Positions 8,744 to 18,569 of a stretch of DNA of 64,000 nucleotides are shown one piece after another. The notes under the pieces are model-generated. The model saw nothing but the letters and a program-made list of their open reading frames with translations, was not told where the DNA came from and did no database searches. Every line of letters begins with the position of its first letter. The stretch's first letter is position 1. This DNA comes from CAZEAN01 sp964510225. Lineage in GTDB: Bacteria; Planctomycetota; Planctomycetia; Isosphaerales; Isosphaeraceae. The stretch covers positions 11,624 to 75,623 of the forward strand of contig CAZEAN010000009.1 of NCBI GenBank assembly GCA_964510225.1. The letters are read 5' to 3'. The position numbers and the translations under genes are program-made.

Positions 8744-10156
8744 TTAGGGACGAAACCCCTCGGGAAGTGGATCAGTTTGCGTGGGGATCTCTCGGGTGAA
8801 CTTTACCCCCGTAATACGATTGGTATTGTCACCCCGGCGACGATAGCGCGAGGGATAGTCACCCGTCGACTGTGACCATTGATCGAGTGCCCCCTCCAGT
8901 TGACTGAGGACCTCTTGATACTCCGACTGACCGGCCAGATTCTGCGATTCCCAGGGGTCGGCTTCGAGATCATATAATTCGAATTGAGGCCGGGGATACT
9001 CAAAAAGTTGACTCTGGGTAGCAGTCAACTCTCCTGCTTCCCGGAGTGCCAAGAGTGCATTCCACGACGGTGAGCTACTTACGTCGGAGGGATTTCCAAA
9101 GGGTTCGTCAAGATACGCATTACGGATCAACTTGAATCGCTTGGTCCGCACGCTCCGCATGTGATGATCACAGTTATGCCAGTTGCGTTGACTAAAGACG
9201 TTGAGCCGTCCGGGTCGGCTGGGATCCTGAAGGATTGGTAAGAGACTCTGCCCTTGGAAATCTCCCGGTGATGGTGATCCAGCGATGTCGAGGAGGGTCG
9301 GTGCAAGGTCGATTACACTAGTAAGACCCGAAAAGGTTGTGCCACTCCTAATCTGGCTAGGCCAACAGAAGATTAAGGGCGTCTTGATCCCAGAATCGTA
9401 GAGTGAGCCCTTAGCCCTGGGAAATGGTGCACCGTTATCCGCAAAGAAGACAATGAGAGTATCGTCAAAGCGATCACGGTTTTTCAACTCTCGGACCATG
9501 GCTCCGATTTGGCTGTCCATCCGAGCGATCTCGTCATAATACAAGGCGAGGTCTGCGCGTGTTTCCGGTGTGTCGGCGAGGAAAGGAGGAACAACCGCGT
9601 CTTCCTCGCTGTGTGGCTGGTCGATTGAGCCCTGACTGTACGGACGGTGAGCATCACGGAACCCAACCCAAAGGAAGAAAGGTGTGTCATCTGCGAGGTC
9701 GAGGAACGAATCAAACTCATTCACGGATGATCCATACCAATCGAACTGGTTGTTACCATTTTCGCCGTAGTGCGTTTTGAGCATGTGACCAGTGGTGTAG
9801 CCTGCTTCCTTCAGGTAGGACGACACAAACCGTTGATCAGGCGGCAGAGGCATATGCAGATCTTCGGCACCCGTACTGTGGGGATACTTGCCCGTAAGGA
9901 CACTGATCCGTGTGGGGCTGCATGAAGAGGTCGTGAGGAAAGCATTTTCACAGAGTAGTCCATCAGACGCGAGAGCGTCGATCTCTGGAGTTCGAATGTT
10001 AGGGTGCCCATAACAGCCGAAGTCGTTCCACGAGACATCGTCAGCCAGAAAGATGACAATGCTTGGTGGACGTTCTCCCTCTTTTGCTACGAGAATAGAG
10101 CCAGCGATTCCAATGAGGAATGTTGTCAGGAGTGTGGTGGCGATCGCGTGTTTCAC
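8744..10156 (-). CDS. Exported Cys-type sulfatase (CSPTR motif)
   Basis: This 470-residue sulfatase has a signal peptide (residues 1-24). The metal-binding pair is D39-D40 (FLADD), and the formylglycine site is C79 in CSPTRISVLTG, with Thr where most family members have Ser. FFADNG provides further metal ligands. The C-terminal part (LYDLEADPWESQNLA) is typical of the arylsulfatase family. It would hydrolyse sulfate esters after FGE converts C79. The GTG start has GGGAG 8 bases upstream and overlaps the previous gene's stop by four bases (GTGA), so the two are translationally coupled. It is the last gene of a minus-strand operon of sulfatases. The exact substrate cannot be read from sequence. 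Confidence 0.9.
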   Translation of the reverse strand: MKHAIATTLLTTFLIGIAGSILVAKEGERPPSIVIFLADDVSWNDFGCYGHPNIRTPEIDALASDGLLCENAFLTTSSCSPTRISVLTGKYPHSTGAEDLHMPLPPDQRFVSSYLKEAGYTTGHMLKTHYGENGNNQFDWYGSSVNEFDSFLDLADDTPFFLWVGFRDAHRPYSQGSIDQPHSEEDAVVPPFLADTPETRADLALYYDEIARMDSQIGAMVRELKNRDRFDDTLIVFFADNGAPFPRAKGSLYDSGIKTPLIFCWPSQIRSGTTFSGLTSVIDLAPTLLDIAGSPSPGDFQGQSLLPILQDPSRPGRLNVFSQRNWHNCDHHMRSVRTKRFKLIRNAYLDEPFGNPSDVSSSPSWNALLALREAGELTATQSQLFEYPRPQFELYDLEADPWESQNLAGQSEYQEVLSQLEGALDQWSQSTGDYPSRYRRRGDNTNRITGVKFTREIPTQTDPLPEGFRP

Positions 10157-11577
10157 GGTTGAGGCTCCCTGGAAGTTCGGAGTCGACCAGCGGGTCGGAT
10201 TCCAGTACCTGTACGCTGGGTTGCTGAATCACCAAGCTGGTCTCGTGCCTCTTCGGCGAGTTCTTGGAGTCGGGTGACGACCTCAGGGTACTGGTCCTTG
10301 AGGTCAGTCGTCTCACCGATGTCGTCCCCAAGGTTGTAGAGCGCGAGTCCAGTCTCTCCTTGTACGTAGCCCCCTGGTTTTCCATCATGCCCAGGTGATC
10401 CTCGAAGGCTCCGGTAGGAATGTGGAAAGTGGAGCTTCCAAGGTCCAGACCGGACTGCTTGTAAGTGACGTGCCCAATAGAAATAAAGGGCCTCGTGTGG
10501 TGACTCGGCTCCGGAATCCCGGAAGAGTAGATTCGAGATGTCGAGTCCATCGATCGGATGTGCTGGTAATGTAGCCCCCGTAATCGCTGCGATTGTTGGC
10601 AGCAGGTCGATGGTCATCGCTGGCTCGTGACAGACTGAACCTCCCGTGATCCGGGAAGGCCACCAAACCACGGTTGGTTCACGTTGACCACCTTCCCAAG
10701 TCGTACCCTTACCCTCCCGGAGTGGTCCTGCTGAACCAGCATGGTTGCCGTACGAGAGCCAGGGCCCGTTATCTGATGTGAAGATCACGAGGGTGTCTTG
10801 ATCGAGTCCGAGCGTTCGGAGGGTTTCGAGGATCTGGCCCACCGACCAGTCGATCTCCATGATGACATCTCCATACAATCCTTGCTCGGAGGCGCCGTCA
10901 AACTTGTCGGAGACGAAGAGCGGTACGTGAGGCATGCTATGGGGTACATAAAGAAAGAACGGTTGATCCCGATGCTCCTCAATGAACCTAACGGCGTGCT
11001 CGGTATACCACGTCGTCAAGTTCCGTTGGTCGGGGTTCCGCTCGATTGTCTCTTCGCCGTCGATGAGGGGTAGTGGTGGATACCCTTTGGGATTTGTTGG
11101 GTGCTTCGGCCACATATCATTGGAATACGGTAGACCGAAGTATTCATCAAACCCATGACGCAATGGGAGGAATTGAGGATGGTGACCTAAGTGCCACTTC
11201 CCAAAGATCGCGGTTGCGTAGTCCAATGTTTTCAAGAGTTCAGCGATCGTTACTTCACTGTCGGCGATCCCGGTCTTTGCATTGGGTCCGAGGGCACCAA
11301 GAATGCCAATTCGGTTGGGATAACATCCCGTCAGGAGGGCGGCCCGAGACGCTGAGCAGACCGCTTGGGCTGAGTAAAAGTTGGTAAAAAGCTTCCCTTC
11401 CGAAGCCATCCGATCGATATTCGGCGTCTCATATCCTTCCGCTCCAAGAGGCCCGATGTCAGCGTAGCCTTGATCATCGGTGAAGATAATGATGACGTTG
11501 GGAAGTCGTTCTTCCGCTTCCGTCCTTGTATGGATGGCGACGAGAATGAGCGGGACTAAGAGAAGGTGATGTCTCAT
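10153..11577 (-). CDS. Exported Cys-type arylsulfatase (CSASR motif)
   Basis: This 474-residue protein starts with a signal peptide (MRHHLLLVPLILVAIHT). D34-D35 lie in IFTDDQGYAD, and C74 sits in CSASRAALLTG, the motif of the arylsulfatase A-like group in which Ala replaces Pro. GKWHLGH, HSMPHVPLFVS and FTSDNGPW carry further active-site residues. The ATG at 11577 is preferred because GAGG lies 9 bases upstream and the signal peptide starts there; an upstream GTG overlapping the preceding stop is possible. It lies 26 bases after the preceding sulfatase and overlaps the next by 4 bases. It probably desulfates a glycan or aryl sulfate in the periplasm. Confidence 0.9.
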   Translation of the reverse strand: MRHHLLLVPLILVAIHTRTEAEERLPNVIIIFTDDQGYADIGPLGAEGYETPNIDRMASEGKLFTNFYSAQAVCSASRAALLTGCYPNRIGILGALGPNAKTGIADSEVTIAELLKTLDYATAIFGKWHLGHHPQFLPLRHGFDEYFGLPYSNDMWPKHPTNPKGYPPLPLIDGEETIERNPDQRNLTTWYTEHAVRFIEEHRDQPFFLYVPHSMPHVPLFVSDKFDGASEQGLYGDVIMEIDWSVGQILETLRTLGLDQDTLVIFTSDNGPWLSYGNHAGSAGPLREGKGTTWEGGQREPTVVWWPSRITGGSVCHEPAMTIDLLPTIAAITGATLPAHPIDGLDISNLLFRDSGAESPHEALYFYWARHLQAVRSGPWKLHFPHSYRSLRGSPGHDGKPGGYVQGETGLALYNLGDDIGETTDLKDQYPEVVTRLQELAEEARDQLGDSATQRTGTGIRPAGRLRTSREPQP

Positions 11578-11603
11578 CCGCTTGAGCCTCTGTACTTTTG
11601 GTC

Positions 11604-13088
11604 TCACCGAACTTTATCGGCAGGAATAATCGACTTACCTTCCCAGACGGCGGTTGTGCCATCGTACGTAAGAACCCGATGTCGACTGCCAGGAGCGGCG
11701 GGTAGATCCACTTTCGGAAGCCAACCACGATGCTCCACAAGGACTGACTCGAACTCAGGATCATCTGCGAGATTATGCCACTCTTCGGGGTCGTCTTTAA
11801 GATCGTAGAGTTCTTCGGAACCGTCCGCATAATGGATGTATCGATATTGATAGGTCCTGATCCCATGATTTCCCTGGTTGTGTGTTGTAATTGCCGGCCA
11901 GGTGCGTCTTGCTGTACAGTCTCGGAGGAGCGGAGCAAGACTGTGACCCTCTAAGGGACGACCAGGGCGGTCGGGCAGGCCACAGAGATCGATTAGTGTC
12001 GGGAAGATGTCGAGCAACTCGACCGGTTGGTCGCATTGTTGGCTAGCCGGAATACCAGGGCCTGCAAAGATCAGAGGGACCCTCGTCGATGGTTCCCAGA
12101 GTGTGTTCTTACCACTGATTTCCTTCTCACCGAGATGATAGCCGTGGTCGGACCAGAGGACGATGATTGTGCTGTCGGAAGCTGCCGAAGCATCGAGGGC
12201 ATCAAGAATTCGACCGACTTGGGCATCAATGAAACTGATCGAAGCGAGATAGGAATGGACAAGTGATTTCCAAGCGTTCGCCTGTTTCAGCCAGGAGAGG
12301 CGAGGTTCTGGCAGATACCAGTGGAGATACCACGAGAATTCGGGTGTGTCATCCCGATCGTTGTCCAACACCGAGGGCATGATTAACGCATTGGCCGGAT
12401 AGAGATCAAACCAGCGTTCCGTCGCGTAACACGGGACGTGAGGTAGGAAGAAGCCAGCAGCGAGAAAGAAGGGCCCATCTGGCTCGGCTTCGATCTGTTC
12501 AACCGCCCAACTCGCAACCGCCCAATCGCCCTTGTCTTCATCACGATGCGGAAAGGTCCCCCAATCCATCAAGGGGTTGTTGCCGCCTGGTGTGGGGCCG
12601 ATCAGTTTCTTTGGGGGGCGTGCCCCGACGCTTGCCCGAGGACCGTACCTGTCGAACTCACGAGGACGATCAGCCTGTGGTGGATACCCGCCGTGATAGA
12701 TCTTCCCCGTCGTCAAATTGGTGTAACCGTTGGCGCGAAGATGCTCTGGGAGCGTGACGAGATCGGCGAACTCGGGGATCGTGCGGAACCAAGGAGCGAG
12801 TCCATAAACGCCGGTTGTGGAGGGTCTAAGGCCGGTCAAGAGGCTCGTTCGCGATGGATTACAAAGCGGCGATTGACAGTGGGAGTTCGTGAAGAGTGTC
12901 CCGCGTGCGGCCAGTCGATCGATGTTCGGTGTCGAGGCTTGAGGGTGGCCACCAAGGCAGCCAACCCAATCATTGAGATCATCAATTGCAATGAACAGGA
13001 TGTTCGGTTTCTCTTGAGATCGTGCCACTGGCGATCCAAGGATCAGAAAGGCAAACGTAACGATAATCGAGATTGTTGGTCGTCGCAT
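11604..13088 (-). CDS. Exported Cys-type sulfatase, iduronate-2-sulfatase-like (CNPSR motif)
   Basis: This 494-residue protein has a signal peptide (residues 1-25, cleavage near VARSQ). D36-D37 occur in IAIDDLNDW and the formylglycine precursor is C76 in CNPSRTSLLTG. The IDDLNDW phrase, GKIYHGG, LPHVP and LWSDHGYHLGEK are typical of the iduronate-2-sulfatase-like group. That group acts on sulfated uronic acids in animals, but bacterial members vary in substrate. The ATG at 13088 has AAGGA upstream at usable spacing; a more distal TTG was rejected. It follows the HdeD-like gene by 59 bases and precedes another sulfatase by 26 bases. Confidence 0.9.
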   Translation of the reverse strand: MRRPTISIIVTFAFLILGSPVARSQEKPNILFIAIDDLNDWVGCLGGHPQASTPNIDRLAARGTLFTNSHCQSPLCNPSRTSLLTGLRPSTTGVYGLAPWFRTIPEFADLVTLPEHLRANGYTNLTTGKIYHGGYPPQADRPREFDRYGPRASVGARPPKKLIGPTPGGNNPLMDWGTFPHRDEDKGDWAVASWAVEQIEAEPDGPFFLAAGFFLPHVPCYATERWFDLYPANALIMPSVLDNDRDDTPEFSWYLHWYLPEPRLSWLKQANAWKSLVHSYLASISFIDAQVGRILDALDASAASDSTIIVLWSDHGYHLGEKEISGKNTLWEPSTRVPLIFAGPGIPASQQCDQPVELLDIFPTLIDLCGLPDRPGRPLEGHSLAPLLRDCTARRTWPAITTHNQGNHGIRTYQYRYIHYADGSEELYDLKDDPEEWHNLADDPEFESVLVEHRGWLPKVDLPAAPGSRHRVLTYDGTTAVWEGKSIIPADKVR

Positions 13089-13147
13089 GGAGGCGATCCT
13101 TGGTGACGATGACAAAAGTTTATCGAAGTGGATTTTGGCACTCCGAG

Positions 13148-13771
13148 TTAACTTCCCGCTGGGTTGGTTCCGGAATTCGGTGGTGTTTCTAGTTTAGGAA
13201 GTCGTCGAATTCCGAGCGCGAGCATGACCCAGGTCCAACCACTGATGATGACTTCGAAGCCGACGACGAGTCCGATCATGTAGAGCCCTGAGATTGGCCA
13301 TTGCCTCCAGATTACGACGCCCAAGAGAACACTAAGCAGACCGCCGAGCATCGGCCAAATCCAACCCTCGAACCGCATGAAGACACACGCCACGATCCGG
13401 AAGATCCCGCCTACGAAGAGTGTGGCAGCGATGAGGAGCGTTAGTACAGTCGAAACTTCTAAAGGTCGATTCAGAGTCAAGATACCGAGGACGAAGTACA
13501 GGATTCCGACCAAGAGTTGGATTAAGAAACCACTCCAACGCCGGATCCAAAAGGCACCGATGAACTGAGTGATGCCACTGAGGATCAGGATGATGCTCAG
13601 GAAAGTCATCGTCGCAAGATTTGTAAGGAGGGGTACACTAATCATAAGTGTACCAAGCACTACTGCCGCTATCCCGAGGACCAAGAACAAGATCCAATGG
13701 CTTCGGATCTCAGAAAGTTCGTGGCGCACCGCACGGGCAAGGGTTGTGTCTGCAGGAGAGAGTTCACTCAT
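13148..13771 (-). CDS. HdeD family (DUF308) membrane protein
   Basis: This 207-residue protein has six predicted membrane helices, in pairs, between about residues 26 and 190, separated by short polar turns (RSHW, RRWSG, RPLEV, RFEGW, RQWPI). The spacing and the W-x-x-x-L-G-I pattern match HdeD/DUF308 proteins, linked to acid resistance in enteric bacteria; in most phyla the role is unknown. AAGGA lies 9 bases before the ATG. It is embedded between two sulfatase genes on the same strand (77 and 59 base gaps). Co-transcription is likely and unusual. Sulfate ester hydrolysis releases protons, so a link to acid stress is an attractive inference but unproven. Confidence 0.85.
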   Translation of the reverse strand: MSELSPADTTLARAVRHELSEIRSHWILFLVLGIAAVVLGTLMISVPLLTNLATMTFLSIILILSGITQFIGAFWIRRWSGFLIQLLVGILYFVLGILTLNRPLEVSTVLTLLIAATLFVGGIFRIVACVFMRFEGWIWPMLGGLLSVLLGVVIWRQWPISGLYMIGLVVGFEVIISGWTWVMLALGIRRLPKLETPPNSGTNPAGS

Positions 13772-13848
13772 GATGTTGAGTCCTTGTTGATTGGAGAATG
13801 AACAAATGGAATTGGCGTTCCCTCGCCCAGGAAGTCTCCTAATAAGGG

Positions 13849-15399
13849 TTAGTTACGATCCCGCCCCTCTGGTACTTCACGGAGGAGTTGATCGGGAAAC
13901 TCGGCGGCTTTCTTACCGTTGGCATTTCGAAGGTTCTGCGAGCTTCCTCTGTCCGAATATAAGGGAACTGACATTCCCCCTGTCTCTTCAAGAAGTTCGA
14001 ACATTCGAGTCTTCAACTCTCTTATCACATCTTGATGATCGGGGCTGAAAATCAAGTTTGTCCTTTCCCCAGGATCAGCCTCGATGTCATAAAGCTCATC
14101 GAGGTCATAAAGGCCGTGTGGCCGGACAAACTTATACTGATCGGTCCGAATCGCGAAGATCGTCGGAGTGTGTGGAAAGTTTCTTTCCCAGTAGTATTCG
14201 TAGAGTAAAGCATCACGCCAGTCGACACTCCTCCCCGACGCTAGACCGAGGAAGCTCCGACCATCCATCTGGTCCGGAGTCTGCAACCCTGCAGCGTCGA
14301 TTATTGTCGGGCCAATATCGATATTGGCGACCACCTGCTCGACTACCGTCCCCGACTCGACAAGTTCGGGGCAATGCATCAGGAGCGGGACGCGCATCGA
14401 CCACTCGTAGGCCGTTCGTTTGTCAATTAAACCATGTTCACCGAAAGCAAAACCATTATCTCCCATGTACATGACGACTGTCTCATCAAGTACACCAATC
14501 GCCTCCAGCGCGTCAAAGACTCGACCGATACTGTCATCGACTGCGAGGAGTGTCTCGCAATAGCGCTTATAATACTCACCGACATCGAGTGTGCTGTGAT
14601 ACGGGAAATCAACACCGTGCCAACTATTTCGCTGATTCTGGACCCAGAGTGGTTTGTTTTTGTAGTTTTCGGGCGTATCAGCCATCGTTGCTGGTGGTTG
14701 AAACTCCACGTCGGCATAGCGACCCTTGTGGCGCTCTGCGGGAACGAAATCAGCATGAACACCTTTGTGCGACAAATAGAGAAAGAAAGGGCGTTCACTT
14801 GAGCGCGATTCGAGCCAATCTACAGCGTAGTCGGTGAGTTCATCCGTGATATAACCCTTTTGTGATATCCGTTTTCCATTGACATTGAGACCGTTCCGTC
14901 CCGGATTATAAGTGCCCTGCCCCCGAAAGCTTACCCAGTGATCAAACCCAGGCCTCGGATCATCGGAACTCCCGCCCATGTGCCACTTCCCAACGTAGGC
15001 AGTGTCGTAGCCGGTCGCTTGGAGATACTGGGGAAAGAAGATGGTTCCGTCTGGCACAAGATTGTTGTTGTCGACAACTCGATGGTTGTGAGCATAACGG
15101 CCGGTCAAAATGGAAGCTCGACTCGGTGAACAGAGCGAAGTCGTGACGAATGCGTTACGGAGATGAGCTCCACCCGATGCCATTCGATCCATGTTCGGGG
15201 TTTCCAGAAAGGGATGACCCAAGAAACCCATCGCGTCGTAACGATGATCATCTGAGAGAATGAAGACAACATTCCGAGGCTTCCGATCAGTCCGCGCTGG
15301 AAGCCTAAGGTCGGTTGTTTGGGCAGTTACCGGTAAAGTAGCGCTGAAACCGAATGCACAGAGAATCAGACTGACAGCCTGCATGTGTCGAAACACCAT
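13849..15399 (-). CDS. Exported Cys-type sulfatase (CSPSR motif)
   Basis: This 516-residue protein has a signal peptide (residues 1-27, cleavage near PVTAQ). D50-D51 occur in ILSDDHRYD, and the formylglycine precursor is C90 in CSPSRASILTGRY. The phrase SDDHRYDAMGFLG and the FAFGEHGLIDKR segment place it in the N-sulfoglucosamine/GlcNAc-6-sulfatase-like branch. The C terminus (LYDIEADPGERTNLI) is the usual small sulfatase subdomain. Start choice: ATG at 15399 or TTG at 15405, both downstream of GAGGA; ATG is preferred. It is the first sulfatase of the operon running down to 8744. Substrate is not determined, but sulfated amino sugars are plausible from the branch. Confidence 0.9.
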   Translation of the reverse strand: MVFRHMQAVSLILCAFGFSATLPVTAQTTDLRLPARTDRKPRNVVFILSDDHRYDAMGFLGHPFLETPNMDRMASGGAHLRNAFVTTSLCSPSRASILTGRYAHNHRVVDNNNLVPDGTIFFPQYLQATGYDTAYVGKWHMGGSSDDPRPGFDHWVSFRGQGTYNPGRNGLNVNGKRISQKGYITDELTDYAVDWLESRSSERPFFLYLSHKGVHADFVPAERHKGRYADVEFQPPATMADTPENYKNKPLWVQNQRNSWHGVDFPYHSTLDVGEYYKRYCETLLAVDDSIGRVFDALEAIGVLDETVVMYMGDNGFAFGEHGLIDKRTAYEWSMRVPLLMHCPELVESGTVVEQVVANIDIGPTIIDAAGLQTPDQMDGRSFLGLASGRSVDWRDALLYEYYWERNFPHTPTIFAIRTDQYKFVRPHGLYDLDELYDIEADPGERTNLIFSPDHQDVIRELKTRMFELLEETGGMSVPLYSDRGSSQNLRNANGKKAAEFPDQLLREVPEGRDRN

Positions 15400-15606
15400 G
15401 ACCAATTCATTCCTCGAAGGGTTTCACTCAGTTGATCTGTCCTGCTCGACATCCCGAGTTGAGATGGTTGCCATTATGGAGACCGAAATCTGAAAACGCT
15501 AGCGGCCATCGACAAAGCCAGCTACTCCAGTGATTGTGGAATGGAACTGGCACGTTAGAGGTAATGCCCCGGTCTCGATCCCCGATGGCAGGTTGCCCAG
15601 TCGCTC

Positions 15607-18213
15607 CTACTGTCCATCATCGTCGGATGGTTGGTGGATAAGTTGGCGTTGCTTCAGACCTCGGCCATGAGCACCTGCGAAAGCAATAGGATAGGGAATC
15701 TGGACACCACGGATGGCATGCCAGAGGATCCGATTAAGAGTGTCTTCATCAGCACGATCAAATCCTCTGAAGTCCTGCCGAAGGCTTGCTTCGGCCCAAT
15801 ATCGTTGCTTTGAGTTAAGCTGCGCAAGGGGTGGATTGAGTCTGTCGAGTGGGATATCGACAGGAAGAGCTTCATACGGTCGGAAATCGGGCTCGGTGGT
15901 AAAGCAGGACGACATCAAAGGAGACAACGCGTCCATTTGGTTCATAGGAGGGAGGCCGAGGATTTGTTCCATGGTGTGCAGTACCGATGTCTGATTGTAG
16001 AACTCGCTTACCACGGCTCCTCGTTGGGTGTAGGGGGAAATAACGAGCCCGATCGAGCGATGGCCATCGACGTGATCAAAGCCATTCTGGGGATCGTCCT
16101 CAACGACGAAGATACATGACCTAGGCCAGAATCGGCTCTTGGAGATTCCTTCCACGATTCTCCCAAGTGCGAGGTCATTATCCGCCATGTGAGCTTCGGG
16201 AGTTGGCATACCGGGTGAGGTGCCGGAGCAGTGATCCTGAGGAAGGTAAATAATGGTGAAGTTCGGGAAGTCACCTGATTCCTGGTATTCGGCCAGTTCC
16301 TTCAGGAATCGATCAGCGCGGACGACTTCGGGGATCCGCATATTCCAACCGGGATAATCAGGCGAGGTGTACCGTTGCAGAGTCTCGATACCGATCTTTT
16401 GCTTGAAAGTGATCTCATGCTTTGCTTCTTGGAAGTCCTGAAGGATTTCGACGAACGTTACATCCGCTGGTATCGGATCGGCGTAGTCCATTTCGCCGTA
16501 GTTCCGAAATGTGAGTCCGTGAAGCAGTACATTATCCCAAATGAACCCCGTCGATGAGTACGTCAGTGGGTCATCACCGAAGGTGTAGCTCCTCGTCCAG
16601 CCTCCAAACGACTTTTCGAGGTGATCGGTCACATTACCTTCAGTCGCCCAAGAGTGCCCGTCTGCAGAGTTGACTCCGTTGCAATAGAAGTTGTCGAGCA
16701 ACACGAATTGTTCAGCGAGTGCGTGGTGATTAGGCGTAATCGAACGCTCGAAGATACAGAGGTTCGGATCTCCATCACCCTGAGGGAGGTCACCAAAAAC
16801 CTGGTCGTAGGTTCGGTTTTCCTTAATGATGTAGACGACATGCTCGAAAACAGAAGGGTCGCCGAGTTGCTCAGGGACCGGCTTGGGCTCGACCTTCTCA
16901 CGAATCAGATCTCGCTGCCACGATTGGAGCATCTGTGGCACTCGGGCGTCTTGGCGGACTTGTGCCGTATACTGCACCAACGTATTGCTATCCGGTAATG
17001 GTACGGACGTGATACTACCGAGGTACCAGTACACCGACCGCCCTTGATTCGGCTCACCACGATCATCACGTGAACCGATTCCTTTGACGTTGGCGACATA
17101 GAGATCATCATTGGTGATCGCCAACGACCCTGGATACCATCCGGTCGGTATGAAACCGAGGAGTTCGCCACCAAATCGCTCATTGTCGAGCCCGACCACG
17201 GCGACGGCATTATTGCCGCCGTTGGCGACGTAGAGAGTCGCGCCATCATCTGAAAGAGCCAATGCGTTGGTTGCACTTCCGAAGAGTAGATCGGGGTGAG
17301 GTCGGACCAGGATGGTCGACTCCTCCTGGAAACTGCCATCGCTGATATTGATGATCCCGACCGTGTCAGAATTGGCGTTCGCGACGTAAAGGCGGGCGTG
17401 GACATGGTCAATCAGTAAATCGCTGGGGTGCAGCCCAGTGGCAATCTCAGCGACCATTACTTCTTCGCGAAGGTCTACTTTCCCGATGGTCCCGCTGGAG
17501 GCGACACCGCGCTCATCGACCAAGACAGGTGTACCGGACGACAACGCGGTTCGTTCATGATCTGCCGGTCTCCTTCCACCCCAATTCGAGACATAGAGCG
17601 TTTGGTTATCCTGATCCAAGACTACATCAAAAGGTGCGACGCCGACCGGGATCTCCCGAATTAACTCACCTTGCTCAAGGTCAACGACACCAATCGTATT
17701 ATTACGGGATAATGCAACATAGGCGGTTGTTTCGTCAGTTGACAAGGCGATTCCGCAACCGTGGGCCGCTCCCACTCCACCTGGCCCCGGAAGATCGATA
17801 GTCCGGGACCACTCGAACATCTTGTCTTGGCGCAGCCTTGCTTCGTGAAGCTGATTCTGCGCCGTGGTCGCCCAAACTCTTGATCCGTCTCCCGAGACTG
17901 CGATCCCGTGCATCGAACTCCCACCGACCGGAAACGCGAGTTCCTGAACGAGGTCCCAATGAATGGGATCAATGACGATCAGCCCTCGATTGTCCTTGGC
18001 GACAAGGAGCCTCCCGTCTTGAGCCATGATGAGGTCGACTGGCCTCCCAGAAACCTCAATCGAACGGCCTGCGGGCTTGATCCATTGGCGCGTCGGTGCG
18101 ATGACGGCTCCATCTGATCGTCGTTCGTTGATTCTCGGTTCAATTTCTTGACCGACCGCTAAGGCCGCGTTGAGCATCGTTGTCAATACGATGACGCTGC
18201 TGATCCGTCCCAT
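15607..18213 (-). CDS. Exported beta-propeller plus phosphoesterase-family protein
   Basis: This 868-residue protein has a signal peptide (MGRISSVIVL to LAVGQ). Residues about 50-410 hold YVTN-type beta-propeller repeats (TLYVSNWGG, ARLYVANANSDTVG, TLYVANGGNNAVAVV). Residues about 440-790 are a phosphoesterase-family domain (PF04185, also found in phospholipase C) with VYIIKENRTYDQVFGDL and DSADGHSWATEGN-like conserved segments. The family includes phospholipase C and acid phosphatases, but the propeller fusion is uncharacterised. The start at 18213 is supported by GAGG 6 bases upstream. It lies 207 bases upstream of the sulfatase operon on the same strand. A role in phosphate release is plausible from the family only. 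Confidence 0.85.
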   Translation of the reverse strand: MGRISSVIVLTTMLNAALAVGQEIEPRINERRSDGAVIAPTRQWIKPAGRSIEVSGRPVDLIMAQDGRLLVAKDNRGLIVIDPIHWDLVQELAFPVGGSSMHGIAVSGDGSRVWATTAQNQLHEARLRQDKMFEWSRTIDLPGPGGVGAAHGCGIALSTDETTAYVALSRNNTIGVVDLEQGELIREIPVGVAPFDVVLDQDNQTLYVSNWGGRRPADHERTALSSGTPVLVDERGVASSGTIGKVDLREEVMVAEIATGLHPSDLLIDHVHARLYVANANSDTVGIINISDGSFQEESTILVRPHPDLLFGSATNALALSDDGATLYVANGGNNAVAVVGLDNERFGGELLGFIPTGWYPGSLAITNDDLYVANVKGIGSRDDRGEPNQGRSVYWYLGSITSVPLPDSNTLVQYTAQVRQDARVPQMLQSWQRDLIREKVEPKPVPEQLGDPSVFEHVVYIIKENRTYDQVFGDLPQGDGDPNLCIFERSITPNHHALAEQFVLLDNFYCNGVNSADGHSWATEGNVTDHLEKSFGGWTRSYTFGDDPLTYSSTGFIWDNVLLHGLTFRNYGEMDYADPIPADVTFVEILQDFQEAKHEITFKQKIGIETLQRYTSPDYPGWNMRIPEVVRADRFLKELAEYQESGDFPNFTIIYLPQDHCSGTSPGMPTPEAHMADNDLALGRIVEGISKSRFWPRSCIFVVEDDPQNGFDHVDGHRSIGLVISPYTQRGAVVSEFYNQTSVLHTMEQILGLPPMNQMDALSPLMSSCFTTEPDFRPYEALPVDIPLDRLNPPLAQLNSKQRYWAEASLRQDFRGFDRADEDTLNRILWHAIRGVQIPYPIAFAGAHGRGLKQRQLIHQPSDDDGQ

Positions 18214-18569
18214 TAATGCCTCATGGATGTTGGCGATGCTGGACGAGGTTCGCTGGCAACGAGAGGTCAGCAAAGCTCTTCGACAGAGCTCATCTCATCA
18301 TTTGACGCACCTCTGGGCAAGAAATCTCTCATCCGGTTTTCTTGTGTCGCTTCAAGTATCTCCGCCATCTTCTCAAGAACGGCCTTGGGGAGATTCAGGA
18401 ACCGATCGCATATGTTGAGCATCTGGTGTCTGCCCTCAGTGTCACAAGGAACGCCGAAGTTAGTTGGCGTTCGGCAGGTTCCGCACTATAAAGTTGCATG
18501 ATGGAGCGTGCAGGGTCCGTACGCGCGAGGTTGTTTAAGGTCGTCTCCGAGATCTAGGAAGCGTTATCG
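18214..18569. other. Divergent intergenic region
   Basis: This stretch of about 356 bases separates the phosphoesterase gene (minus) from uvrC (plus) and should hold both promoters. I see no small gene with ribosome binding site. No clear promoter pair can be assigned. Confidence 0.4.

Noticed and set aside
12546..13106. 186-codon plus-strand frame opposite a sulfatase
   Set aside because: Shadow of the CNPSR sulfatase.
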